A stretch of DNA of 24,391 bases from positions 1 to 24,391 of IMG/VR virus record IMGVR_UViG_3300044922_000244; one strand, written 5' to 3'. The notes below the pieces were generated by a model, which saw nothing but the letters and a program-made list of their open reading frames with translations, was not told the DNA's origin and searched no databases. Every line of letters begins with the position of its first letter. Position 1 is the first letter of the stretch. The DNA comes from a virus. Shown here piece by piece: positions 6,252-12,926 of the stretch. The position numbers and the translations under genes were made by a program.

Positions 6252-6429
6252 AGAGCCTTTCCAGCCAGCGGGCTTTTGATTCTCCGACGATGAACCACGC
6301 GACGGCGACCTTCTTGCCGCAGGCTTCGCACTTGAATAGCCTGAGCGTATACTCTCTAAGTGTATACGGAGCATCTCGTGTTGCCTTGAGTCTTCCTTTG
6401 CACCGATTACACGCGAGTCCAAGTTTCAC
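6226..6429 (-). CDS. Small zinc-ribbon protein, 67 residues
   Basis: The GTG start at 6429 overlaps the previous stop (GTGA). CNRC at 8-11 and CEAC about 25 residues later give a simple four-cysteine zinc ribbon around a beta-hairpin (TLREYTLRLFKCEACGKKVAV), followed by a helix (ESKARWLERLYEEH). It overlaps the start of the Nmad1-like gene by 26 bases. The role is unknown. Ribbons of this kind commonly bind DNA, RNA or a polymerase subunit. Confidence 0.62.
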   Translation of the reverse strand: MKLGLACNRCKGRLKATRDAPYTLREYTLRLFKCEACGKKVAVAWFIVGESKARWLERLYEEHTEGL

Positions 6430-6629
6430 TTCTTCCGTTCTGCTGCGAGGATTGCCACCAGCGCGGCAGCAATGGCACCAAAGGGCAGCGGAGCGAAGGC
6501 AGCAAAGGCAGCCGCCGCACCGTAGAGCAGCGTCCCTCTGGACTGCTGCGTAGCCACTGGTGCCGTGATGATTTGTCGGATGGTTGACGGAACGATCTGC
6601 TCGTTCTCCTCGTTAGGTTGCGTAGCCAA
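6426..6629 (-). CDS. Small Ala-rich membrane protein, holin candidate
   Basis: A start at TTG 6629, six bases after a perfect AAGGAGG, is better than the upstream ATG options, which shadow the neighbouring gene. The 67-residue product has a polar N-terminus (1-30). Residues 32-62 are a long Ala/Gly/Leu hydrophobic stretch interrupted by a PLPFG turn, enough for one long or two short membrane helices, and the protein ends in ERKK. Size, hydrophobicity and basic tail resemble small holins, which make lesions in the inner membrane, but no endolysin is adjacent. A different membrane role is equally possible. Confidence 0.55.
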   Translation of the reverse strand: MATQPNEENEQIVPSTIRQIITAPVATQQSRGTLLYGAAAAFAAFAPLPFGAIAAALVAILAAERKK

Positions 6630-6786
6630 AGTCCACCTCCTTGATGATCGAGTTGGCAGCATAGGCGGCCAACTGCTCCTTGTTCGGTTGCCCATCTAGC
6701 CCGTCTAGGATGAGCTTGTAGATGTGAAGCCATACCTGCGACACCACAATGGCATCAGGCTTGCGCTTCTTGGATGGGATGCTCAC
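6613..6786 (-). CDS. Small basic protein of unknown function, 57 residues
   Basis: The GTG at 6786 overlaps the stop of the RmlC-like gene (GTGA), and the frame ends in TAA at 6613-6615. The sequence starts with a basic patch (SIPSKKRKPD) and continues as two likely helices (AIVVSQVWLHIYKLILDGLD, then KEQLAAYAANSIIKEVDF). It carries the ribosome binding site of the following gene near its end. The family is not recognised. Close packing supports it as a real gene. Confidence 0.6.
   Translation of the reverse strand: MSIPSKKRKPDAIVVSQVWLHIYKLILDGLDGQPNKEQLAAYAANSIIKEVDFGYAT
6636..6642 (-). promoter_or_regulatory. Ribosome binding site deciding a TTG start
   Basis: AAGGAGG on the - strand, six bases before the TTG at 6629. 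It overlaps the coding end of the preceding 57-residue gene and is the reason for shortening the downstream ORF. Confidence 0.65.
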
Positions 6787-7337
6787 TCTTCCTCGATCCT
6801 GTCTCGGAGAATGTCGTCGCCAGCACGCTTCCAGTTGGCAAGGTTCTCCGAGGTGCCGTCAGTCTTGATGGACTGAGCAGCCTTGTCCTTGTCGCTGATG
6901 ATGAGCTGCGCCTTGATCTTTTCTAGGTCCCTCTCGATGTCTGCTAGACCGACATACGAGATGCCGACTTCGTGTTCTGCTCGGTAGACATCGGTCGTGG
7001 CATAGGTCACGGTCGTGTCCTCAAGAGCGAGGAAGCCCCGACCCCACCACCACGGGGCGTAGAAAACCTTACCGTCTCCAGCCTCCATCGTTTCGGAGAT
7101 GACCTTGCCGTAGAGAATAGATGATGGGTCAAGGTTGACCGCATAGACGATGGCCTTGCCGCTGGCAACCCACATCGCCTTGTCCATCAGTCGCTGGGCG
7201 TGGATGCCACGGAAGGTTCCGCCGATGCTCCACGACATATTGATCTGGCTGAATCCGAAGCCCTTCAGTACTTCGCTGAAGTATCCTCGGCTGTCCTTGT
7301 AGACATTCGCCTGCATAATCTTTGGTTCAACGCTCAC
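6783..7337 (-). CDS. rmlC: RmlC-like dTDP-4-dehydrorhamnose 3,5-epimerase
   Basis: The GTG at 7337, six bases after AAGGAGG, gives 184 residues; the upstream start would place that site inside the gene. The cupin pattern is clear: DSRGYFSEVL (15-24), GTFRGIHAQ (40-48) with the catalytic histidine at 46, FYAPWWWGRGFLALED (92-107), TYATTDVYRAEHE (111-123) with tyrosines 112 and 118, and SDKD (148-151), which aligns with the catalytic aspartate region. RmlC inverts C3 and C5 of dTDP-4-keto-6-deoxyglucose on the way to dTDP-rhamnose and related sugars. The C-terminus carries about 30 extra polar residues. An RmlD-like and an SDR gene lie about 2.6 kb upstream in the same direction, but no RmlA or RmlB is visible. 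It could act on a related keto-sugar. Confidence 0.85.
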   Translation of the reverse strand: MSVEPKIMQANVYKDSRGYFSEVLKGFGFSQINMSWSIGGTFRGIHAQRLMDKAMWVASGKAIVYAVNLDPSSILYGKVISETMEAGDGKVFYAPWWWGRGFLALEDTTVTYATTDVYRAEHEVGISYVGLADIERDLEKIKAQLIISDKDKAAQSIKTDGTSENLANWKRAGDDILRDRIEEE

Positions 7338-7698
7338 CTTGATCCTCCTTACCATAGTGCTGTACGAAGTCGTCGAAGTCTATCACTGCCAAGGCACGCC
7401 GACGTGTACCTGCTCCTGGCGAATCTCCAACCACAAGGACTGCCAACTGGTCAGCCTTTGGGTTAAGTTCTCTTAACCATTTGTCTAGGCGTTCTGGGTA
7501 GGACAGCCCGACCTTGCACTGGATCACGAAGTACCCAGCCTCTACGTCGTTCTTCCCTCCGAACATCCCTGTCCGCTTGCCATTGAGGCGAGCGGCGACC
7601 TCCCTCTCGAACGAGTTGCCTCGCTGCCTAGCACGCTTGCCACGAGACGAACGCTCGGCGTTCACCTCTTGGATCGCTAGGTCTTTCATCTTACCCAC
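7327..7698 (-). CDS. Hjc-like PD-(D/E)XK nuclease, possible Holliday junction resolvase
   Basis: A 120- or 123-residue protein starting at ATG 7689 or GTG 7698. Counting from ATG 7689, RQRGNSFEREVAARL (21-35) supplies the first glutamate, GGKNDVEAG (44-52) the aspartate at 48, and YFVIQCKVG (53-61) the last motif with K59. This is the arrangement of archaeal Hjc-type resolvases and related phage nucleases. The usual ExK is QxK here, a variant seen in some PD-(D/E)XK families. It would cut branched recombination or replication intermediates before packaging, which suits the ERF and Cas4-like genes upstream. An alternative is a structure-nonspecific endonuclease. Confidence 0.7.
   Translation of the reverse strand: MGKMKDLAIQEVNAERSSRGKRARQRGNSFEREVAARLNGKRTGMFGGKNDVEAGYFVIQCKVGLSYPERLDKWLRELNPKADQLAVLVVGDSPGAGTRRRALAVIDFDDFVQHYGKEDQGER
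7344..7350 (-). promoter_or_regulatory. Ribosome binding site deciding the RmlC-like start
   Basis: AAGGAGG on the - strand, six bases before the GTG at 7337 and inside the last codons of the Hjc-like nuclease. It supports coupled translation and the shorter RmlC start. Confidence 0.7.
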
Positions 7699-7981
7699 GC
7701 TTGACCCTCGCTAACTGGACAGTGCGCCTGCCCACATCTACCCTGTCGCCAAGCTCAACAAGCCCAGCGGCAATCAACTCTTTGTTGAGGACTCGGTTCT
7801 CAATGGTTTCACGAAGGAAGAACCATCCTTCTGGCGCAGTCCCGCTATCATAGCGTACCGACAGGCCAGCCCAGATCCTCCCGTATCTGCCGTCAAGGAG
7901 ATAGCAGATGTCTCCGTTCTGGACAATGTCCAGATCATCATCGATCATCCGCGCACCGCGAGTTATTTCGTATCTAAGCAT
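7691..7981 (-). CDS. Protein of unknown function, 96 residues
   Basis: A start at ATG 7981 gives a 19-base overlap with the preceding gene, but no strong ribosome binding site is seen. A second ATG at 7948 (MIDDDLDIVQNGD) is an alternative. The product is a probable small beta-rich fold (GDICYLLDGRYGRIWAGLSV, then GWFFLRETIENRVL) with a basic C-terminus (VDVGRRTVQLARVKRG). Not recognised. It is in the same operon as the recombination genes. Confidence 0.55.
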   Translation of the reverse strand: MLRYEITRGARMIDDDLDIVQNGDICYLLDGRYGRIWAGLSVRYDSGTAPEGWFFLRETIENRVLNKELIAAGLVELGDRVDVGRRTVQLARVKRG

Positions 7982-8154
7982 TTTCTATGTACCCAGTGCC
8001 ATTCGGTGCTTCTCCTTGCGCCAATGAACTCAATAGACTGTACGCAGTAAGATTCTGCCTGCTTCTCAATGGCAGTGGCGCACTTGATGCAGGGGCGCAC
8101 CGTCCACTTGGGGGGTACGCTCTTGCCACCCTTTTGAGCTTTTACCCCAGCCAC
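7963..8154 (-). CDS. Small zinc-binding-like protein, 63 residues
   Basis: The GTG start at 8154 lies five bases after GGAG. Visible features are a basic N-terminus (KAQKGGKSVPPK), CIKC at 22-25, a further cysteine in the middle and a C-terminal HWVHRKC. The CxxC...HxxxC layout fits a single zinc site. The function is unknown. It overlaps both neighbours by 13-19 bases, as is typical of this operon. Confidence 0.58.
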   Translation of the reverse strand: MAGVKAQKGGKSVPPKWTVRPCIKCATAIEKQAESYCVQSIEFIGARRSTEWHWVHRKCLDTK

Positions 8155-8375
8155 ATAGACTCCATCGTCTTCTGGGCCTGCTCAGATTCGTAGAGCCGAA
8201 TGGTGACGGAGTTCGCGGAGTCGTCCATAAACACCGCCACCACTCGACAGAGTTCCCGTGGGTCTACCTTGCAGAACTGGCAGCCACCGTCGTGCCGACC
8301 CTGGGACTTGAACGTAGAGATGCGTGCCAGTGCGCAGCTTGCGGCTGCTACTGCGTCCTCTGGCGTGGTAATCAT
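8142..8375 (-). CDS. Protein of unknown function, 77 residues
   Basis: Starts at an ATGA junction with the preceding gene. It contains a likely N-terminal helix (TPEDAVAAASCALARISTF), a CQFC pair and another cysteine (ELC) that could bind metal, and a C-terminal part with VTIRLYESEQAQ. No family was recognised. The cysteine-pair theme again recalls the zinc-binding small proteins on both arms. Confidence 0.55.
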   Translation of the reverse strand: MITTPEDAVAAASCALARISTFKSQGRHDGGCQFCKVDPRELCRVVAVFMDDSANSVTIRLYESEQAQKTMESMWLG

Positions 8376-8791
8376 TCCCTTGGTTCCATTGGTGTCCAGA
8401 TGAGTGGCGATGCGTCGCGCACCGTCACGTCTTCATACGCCTTGCCCTCGTACTCTCGCACGTTGCGGGACTCGCCCGTGACGTGGATGTTCGGACGCTT
8501 CTCGCCTGGGTTCTTCGTCTTGGCTTCGGATACCTTGTAGTAGATCTTGTACATATGCTCCTGCGTCTTCTTGTCAAAGACGGTGAGCGTTAGGTACACA
8601 TACTTCGCAGCAGGCTCGGCACCGCGTGTCTCCTTGTCGGCTGCCTTCCACTGCTGGTACTCATTGGTGGATCGGGAGGCGAAGAACTCAAAGGCCTTCG
8701 TGCCAGTCTTGAACTCCTTCTCCTTTGGCTCCTTCTTATCGGAGAGCCATACGTCGTATGCTACCTGTGGACCTCGTGCAAATTCTGCCAT
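8372..8791 (-). CDS. Possible OB-fold single-stranded-DNA-binding protein
   Basis: I start it at the ATG at 8791 (MAEFARGPQVAYDVW, 139 residues), which follows the stop of the ERF gene by one base and has GGAG upstream. The protein is rich in Lys/Glu and in beta-strand patterns, ending VTGESRNVREYEGKAYEDVT and VRDASPLIW, reminiscent of the last strands of an OB barrel as in SSB. No clear SSB signature or acidic tip is present on this protein. Position is the best argument: it lies directly after an annealing protein and a nuclease, where phages often encode SSB. The assignment is tentative. Confidence 0.4.
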   Translation of the reverse strand: MAEFARGPQVAYDVWLSDKKEPKEKEFKTGTKAFEFFASRSTNEYQQWKAADKETRGAEPAAKYVYLTLTVFDKKTQEHMYKIYYKVSEAKTKNPGEKRPNIHVTGESRNVREYEGKAYEDVTVRDASPLIWTPMEPRE

Positions 8792-8792
8792 C

Positions 8793-9308
8793 TTAGAACT
8801 CCAAATCATTCAGGTCGGGCTTCTTGGCTGGGGCAGGAGCGACCTTCTCCGTATCCCCGAAGATCTTCTTCGCCGCCTCGCCCACGCGATCCGTGGATAG
8901 GTCAGCCTCTGGATCATCACCCGTTGGGATGAGGAACCCTGTGAGCAGCGCATACTTCAGTGCGCCAGTCGCAGCCTTATATGCCGCCTTGTCGCCTGAG
9001 TCTGCGCCTGTGCCGACCGACTGGAACGAGATGGTCTCACCCGAATCACCATCGGTGAGTGTCCACGTGAAGCGGAGCGTAAGCAACGCCTGCTTGCCGC
9101 TTGGTGTCAGACCCTCGCTGATGACATCGATCTGTGTCGGTGTCATTGAGACATTGAACTTCACGAGCTGCTCGCGCACCTTGTCGGCAACTGCCGATGC
9201 CTGCACGAACTTGTATCCCTGTGCTGAGTTAGTTCCTGTCTTCGCTACATACCCGACCGCTTCCATTACCTTGGCAATCTTAGCGGCGAGTTTGACTGGC
9301 TGCGTCAT
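8793..9308 (-). CDS. erf: ERF-family single-strand annealing protein
   Basis: A 171-residue protein starting at an ATGA junction. QGYKFVQASAVADKVREQL (30-48) and DSGDKAAYKAATGALKYALL (103-122) are the hallmark ERF-superfamily blocks, followed by IPTGDDPEAD. ERF proteins bind single-stranded DNA and anneal complementary strands, driving phage recombination and circularisation. The C-terminus is a flexible linker (APAPAKK) ending in DLNDLEF, which resembles the acidic protein-docking tip of SSB. The adjacent Cas4-like nuclease is the likely exonuclease partner, forming a Red-like pair. Confidence 0.88.
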   Translation of the reverse strand: MTQPVKLAAKIAKVMEAVGYVAKTGTNSAQGYKFVQASAVADKVREQLVKFNVSMTPTQIDVISEGLTPSGKQALLTLRFTWTLTDGDSGETISFQSVGTGADSGDKAAYKAATGALKYALLTGFLIPTGDDPEADLSTDRVGEAAKKIFGDTEKVAPAPAKKPDLNDLEF

Positions 9309-9982
9309 CCTCTACACTCCTTCAACCATTGGCAGCCCTTGCAGGGCCACTCCGCCTTCATATCCTTCCCCCTTCGGGACGGCAAGCGAGGCGGTTTCCG
9401 CTTGCCGTAGTATTGTAGCACACGAAGGACGCGGAGGGCGCGGTCTCGCCACGCTCGGTCTAGCCTGAACTCAAGGAGCTTGAAGTCTTCGGCGGCGGCA
9501 TAGATGACTCGTGCCTCGACTGGCTCGCCCAACTCCTTCTCAAGGATGTAGGCATAGACCGAGGCCTGGACTGCGTGTTCGGGCTTGACCTCGCGGATAT
9601 ACTGCATCCCTCGGTTGGTCGTGGACTTATACTCCCAGACCTCCCGCCTGCCGTCAGGCCACTTGACCAGCGCGTCCACGTTGCCAGAGAAGTCAAACTC
9701 TGGGAGCAGGACTGGCACCTCTTCTTGGAACTCCAGCAGTTCGCCAGCAGCAAGGGCATCCTTGCCCGCCTTGTTCAGCACCTCAGCAACGGCGTGACCG
9801 CGCTCGAAGATGCGGTAGAGGTTGTCAGGGAACGGGTTGCTCGGCTCCACCTTTTCGGCGGCGTACCACTGCTGGCGCACGCAGGCACCGAGCAGCGAGC
9901 CACGCCATCGGGCAACAGCAGGGCGACCGATCACCGCCTTGCGGGCGAGGTATCCGTCAAGGATGCCAGAGAAGTTGCTCAC
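9305..9982 (-). CDS. Cas4/RecB-like PD-(D/E)XK exonuclease with Fe-S cysteines
   Basis: A 225-residue protein from a GTG start that overlaps the SDR stop. The nuclease core is visible: RGHAVAEVL with H63, FDFSGNVDALV with D103, VWEYKST with E117 and K119, and the QASVYAY motif with Q139. One cysteine near the N-terminus (C34) and three near the C-terminus (C214, C217, C223) reproduce the four-cysteine 4Fe-4S layout of Cas4 and AddB-type nucleases. It is predicted to resect DNA ends and feed the ERF annealing protein encoded immediately downstream. There is no Cas1, Cas2 or repeat array here, so a CRISPR role is not supported. Confidence 0.87.
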   Translation of the reverse strand: MSNFSGILDGYLARKAVIGRPAVARWRGSLLGACVRQQWYAAEKVEPSNPFPDNLYRIFERGHAVAEVLNKAGKDALAAGELLEFQEEVPVLLPEFDFSGNVDALVKWPDGRREVWEYKSTTNRGMQYIREVKPEHAVQASVYAYILEKELGEPVEARVIYAAAEDFKLLEFRLDRAWRDRALRVLRVLQYYGKRKPPRLPSRRGKDMKAEWPCKGCQWLKECRG

Positions 9983-10932
9983 TCAAGTCCTTCTTTGTAG
10001 ATCTCCGTGCGCGTGCGGAGGTTGCCGCCGTAGGCAAGCAGCGCCTGCTCCACGTCAAGGATCTCCGCTGGGTTGCTGGTCTTCGCCAACTCGCCATCGC
10101 GGATCTCAAAGTGGTAGAGCAGCCGACCGTTGTCCATCCAGTAGTCGCGCTTGTCGCCGTCGCTACCAGTGTATGGTGAGACCTCGGCACCAGTTGCGTT
10201 GCCGATGCGATCAGCCAACTGCGTGACCGTGACGTTCTCTGAGCAAGCGTTGTAGATTCCCTGCACCGACGGCAGGATTGCAGCGAGCGAGATGATCCAG
10301 CCAGCGTCGTCCACGTTGAGGATCGGGCGCTTGGCCTCCGACTGTGGGTGGATGTGCTTCTTGTGGATCGCCTCCCACGTGAAGGCATTGACCACTAGGT
10401 CGCGGCGCATATTCGGTGAGACACCCCACAGGGTGCCGAGGCGCAGCGATACCCACGAGCGGTCCTGCTGCTTGAGCCACTCGTCCATCCTTACCTTACT
10501 CTTAGAGTAGGCAGTCAGCGGATCGGTCTCGGTATCTTCCTTGGCAATGTCGCCGTTGGCACCGTACACCGAAGCCGACGAGATGTAGACAAAGCGTCCG
10601 TTCGGATTGCGCGACCAGAACTCATCTGCCTTGAGCTTCGGCAACTCGTAGTTAGACCAGTAGGTATCGAACTCATCAAGGTTCCCCATATGGTCGTTGC
10701 TCACCGCAGCGAGCCAGACAATCACGTCGTAGGAGCCGAGCGTGTCAATGTCAATGAAGCGGGCGTTCTTGCCTGTGCGCTCTGAGTGAGGCAAGTGTTC
10801 TGCGTTCAGACCACGGATGCTCTCGTCGTACCACGACTCGTCAATGCCGTGAACCTGTGCGCCTGAGTGCTTAAGATGCTTAACGACAAGGGGGCCGATG
10901 AAGCCACGATGTCCGACCACTAATACTTTCAT
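9979..10932 (-). CDS. Extended SDR nucleotide-sugar epimerase/dehydratase
   Basis: A 317-residue protein of typical extended-SDR length. The NAD(P)-binding motif is VGHRGFIG (6-13), the middle motif is WLAAVSND (73-80), and the catalytic set is SSASVYG (118-124) with YSKSK (Y142, K146). The lack of the TDEVYG motif argues against RmlB. The first half resembles SDR enzymes of surface-polysaccharide clusters. Substrate specificity cannot be read from sequence. Its start overlaps the stop of the RmlD-like gene (ATGA), so the two are probably co-translated and act in one sugar pathway in the cytoplasm. Confidence 0.85.
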   Translation of the reverse strand: MKVLVVGHRGFIGPLVVKHLKHSGAQVHGIDESWYDESIRGLNAEHLPHSERTGKNARFIDIDTLGSYDVIVWLAAVSNDHMGNLDEFDTYWSNYELPKLKADEFWSRNPNGRFVYISSASVYGANGDIAKEDTETDPLTAYSKSKVRMDEWLKQQDRSWVSLRLGTLWGVSPNMRRDLVVNAFTWEAIHKKHIHPQSEAKRPILNVDDAGWIISLAAILPSVQGIYNACSENVTVTQLADRIGNATGAEVSPYTGSDGDKRDYWMDNGRLLYHFEIRDGELAKTSNPAEILDVEQALLAYGGNLRTRTEIYKEGLE

Positions 10933-11771
10933 CGTTTGATCCTTCCTTCTGCTATGTCGCCACTAAGGTATTCCTGCATTGCTTCAGCCCACGTTCGGAA
11001 ACGCGGGAGTCGTGTGTTGATGAGTGCGCCGTTCTGTGGGCGCGTCTTGTCCCAGCGCATTGAGCCTGAGATCTTTCCCTTGACCTTGCGGAGGGAGCGA
11101 GCCATACGCCCGAACTCCAACCAGTTGGTCTTGCCCTGATTGACGAGGTGGTAGATTCCATTGGACGGCTCGACCGCCAGCCTGACCATCTGTTCTGCCA
11201 CGTCAGGCAGGTAGGTCGGGCTGAAGAACTGGTCGGTTGGCAAGTCCAGCGGCCTGTTGTGGGAGACGATCATATCCACAAAGCTTGGCTTCATTGGCGA
11301 AGGGTAGAGACCCCAAGGGCTGCTGATGCGAGCGACCACTCCGCCCCGCTTCAGGACTTCCTTCTCGCCATCCAACTTGGTCTGCCCATAGATGCTCAAC
11401 GCACCACGGCTAACCGCCTCTTCGTTCAGCGGTCGGTCTTCCTCGTTGGTGTCAAACACATAGTCCGTTGACACATAGAGTTGACGCACCGTGTCTCCGA
11501 TGATTGACGGCAAGAAGACGTTGGCACTTACTGCGTCCGTTGGGTTCTTGTCGCAAAGGTTAATATCTCTTAATGCAGCGCAGTTGATGACCGATGTAAT
11601 GTCGTCATCCCTGAGTTGCTGCGGGAGAGAGGAAATGTCGTACCAAACAAAAATGCTTGCATCAGCACTGGGCTGAGGCAAGCGTGTGTATACCTTATAG
11701 CGCAGGTTGCGACGCTGCAACTCTGCGATGACGTGTTGAGCTACCTGTCCCGACCCGATGACTCCGACCAC
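10929..11771 (-). CDS. rmlD: RmlD-like dTDP-4-dehydrorhamnose reductase
   Basis: A 280-residue protein from GTG 11771, five bases after GGAGGG. It shows a Rossmann start VGVIGSGQVA (2-11), NCAALRDINLCDKNP (63-77), STDYVFDT (101-108) and YGQTK (Y128, K132), the reductase pattern of RmlD. RmlD reduces the C4 ketone of dTDP-4-keto-L-rhamnose with NADPH. The nucleotide-binding motif is GxxGxG, as in this family. It precedes an SDR gene, with an RmlC-like gene further on. The product sugar is likely used by a glycosyltransferase such as the one at 16649-17887, but this link is inferred. A related 6-deoxysugar reductase remains possible. Confidence 0.85.
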   Translation of the reverse strand: MVGVIGSGQVAQHVIAELQRRNLRYKVYTRLPQPSADASIFVWYDISSLPQQLRDDDITSVINCAALRDINLCDKNPTDAVSANVFLPSIIGDTVRQLYVSTDYVFDTNEEDRPLNEEAVSRGALSIYGQTKLDGEKEVLKRGGVVARISSPWGLYPSPMKPSFVDMIVSHNRPLDLPTDQFFSPTYLPDVAEQMVRLAVEPSNGIYHLVNQGKTNWLEFGRMARSLRKVKGKISGSMRWDKTRPQNGALINTRLPRFRTWAEAMQEYLSGDIAEGRIKR

Positions 11772-11795
11772 TTGACCCTCCTGTATTTCGTTATG

Positions 11796-12926
11796 CTACT
11801 TTAGCACACTCTTAGGCGCGTAGCGTTTGCCGCGCCACACAAGTTCTGTTCCTGTCCACGAAGCGAAGTCAGGCTGCCACTGGCCAGCCTCTTCACCCCA
11901 TAGTTCTATCACCGCAAAGCCAGCCGACCAGCGGCTGACCTGGTGCTGGGCGAGGTAGCCCAGTTCGGTGCGTCGGCACATCATCCCCGTGGAGATGGCG
12001 GCGGTGCGCTTGGCATCTAGACCAGCGAATCCTCCGATGGTCTCAAAGGCAACGCCCTGTGAGTGGTCGTGTCCTCCAACGACGGAGACTCCCGATGCCT
12101 TGACGATTGGCATAATGCTTGCCCCGCCGCCAGTCGAGCGCGAGTAGGTTCCGTGCGTGGCGATGAGGTCTGGTGCGATCTGGTAGTACGAGCGCAGATG
12201 CTCTGGCCCGCTGTAGGATACGCCTTCGTCTAGGCACGGCTGAATGTCCAACGCCTCAAGGCGCAGGAGGTTGGCAAGTGAAAGGATCTCGCGCCCGTCG
12301 GCATCCGTAAGTCCGACAAGATCAGGAGCCTTTTTCGCTAACCACTTGGAGAGGCGAGCCTCGTGGTTGCCGTAGAGGAAGAGGATCTGCGCCTCTGGAC
12401 CAGCCGATGCGCGGATCTCTGCGAGACGACGATGCGTGTGCGCAAGCTCTTCTTGGACTGGCATCCCTAGACGCGGGTCCTTGTCGTAGGCGCTGACCGC
12501 TGTGAGGTCAAGGATGTCGCCTGTGAGAACAATGCGGTCTGGTCGCTCTGCTGCAAGGAACGTAAGGAACGAAGAGTAAACCTCTGGGTCCTCAAAAGGA
12601 AACTGGAAGTCACCTGCTGCGACCACCAGTTCATTCGTCGTTTCCCTTCGCTCTCCGATTCTCTGAACGTAATCCAAATGCACAACATCAACAGGTGTGA
12701 TATAGTCCTCAGACGCTGGGGGGGTAGGGGGGGTTAAATCTTTCTTAACGAGTCCCCCTTCAGAGGAGGTAGATACTGGGGAGGGGGTATGGGGGAGGGG
12801 GCTAGAAAGCAGAAACTTCTGGTAACGCTTTTGCGCCTGGTCCTTGGTGAGACCGAGCCTCGCCCCAATCACCGAGAAAGAAAAACCTTGCGAACGGAGT
12901 GCGTGGATGTCTAGTTCTAGACTCAC
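11796..12926 (-). CDS. Metallophosphoesterase with N-terminal helix-turn-helix
   Basis: The GTG at 12926, four bases after GGAGG, gives 376 residues; the longer frame shadows the upstream gene. Residues 9-38 (LRSQGFSFSVIGARLGLTKD and following) form a resolvase/sigma-like helix-turn-helix. A Pro/Ser/Thr-rich linker follows (about 41-75). The calcineurin-like phosphoesterase core has GDFQFPF from 105, GDILD at 136-140, GNHE at 186-189, THG at 257-259 and GHDH at 285-288, all metal ligands present. It should hydrolyse phosphodiesters or phosphomonoesters using two metal ions. The substrate is unknown, and the DNA-binding head suggests it works on or near DNA. An MRE11/SbcD-like nuclease role is possible, but no SbcC partner is seen. 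Confidence 0.85.
   Translation of the reverse strand: MSLELDIHALRSQGFSFSVIGARLGLTKDQAQKRYQKFLLSSPLPHTPSPVSTSSEGGLVKKDLTPPTPPASEDYITPVDVVHLDYVQRIGERRETTNELVVAAGDFQFPFEDPEVYSSFLTFLAAERPDRIVLTGDILDLTAVSAYDKDPRLGMPVQEELAHTHRRLAEIRASAGPEAQILFLYGNHEARLSKWLAKKAPDLVGLTDADGREILSLANLLRLEALDIQPCLDEGVSYSGPEHLRSYYQIAPDLIATHGTYSRSTGGGASIMPIVKASGVSVVGGHDHSQGVAFETIGGFAGLDAKRTAAISTGMMCRRTELGYLAQHQVSRWSAGFAVIELWGEEAGQWQPDFASWTGTELVWRGKRYAPKSVLK
12718..12801 (+). other. G-quadruplex-prone G tracts in the phosphoesterase linker
   Basis: On the + strand, bases 12778-12801 read G4-A-G5-TAT-G5-A-G5, a textbook four-run quadruplex motif with loops of 1, 3 and 1 bases. Two G7 runs separated by TA lie at 12718-12733. 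The + strand is the template for the leftward gene. The coded linker is Pro/Ser/Thr-rich, so the protein tolerates this composition. Confidence 0.8.

Noticed and set aside
5817-6293. Forward reading frame of 158 codons opposite the Nmad1-like gene
   Set aside because: The opposite strand has matching domain motifs; this frame also runs through the hairpin-rich gap and lacks a ribosome binding site.
8824-9468. Forward reading frame of 214 codons opposite the ERF and Cas4-like genes
   Set aside because: Both opposite-strand genes are strongly supported by family motifs; this frame has no domain or start signal.
9305-9982. Cas4-like nuclease as part of a CRISPR system
   Set aside because: No Cas1, Cas2, effector genes or repeat-spacer array is present, and the neighbouring ERF protein explains it as a phage recombination exonuclease.
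9979-10932. The extended SDR as RmlB (dTDP-glucose 4,6-dehydratase)
   Set aside because: The TDEVYG active-site motif is replaced by SSASVYG, typical of epimerases and other extended SDR enzymes.
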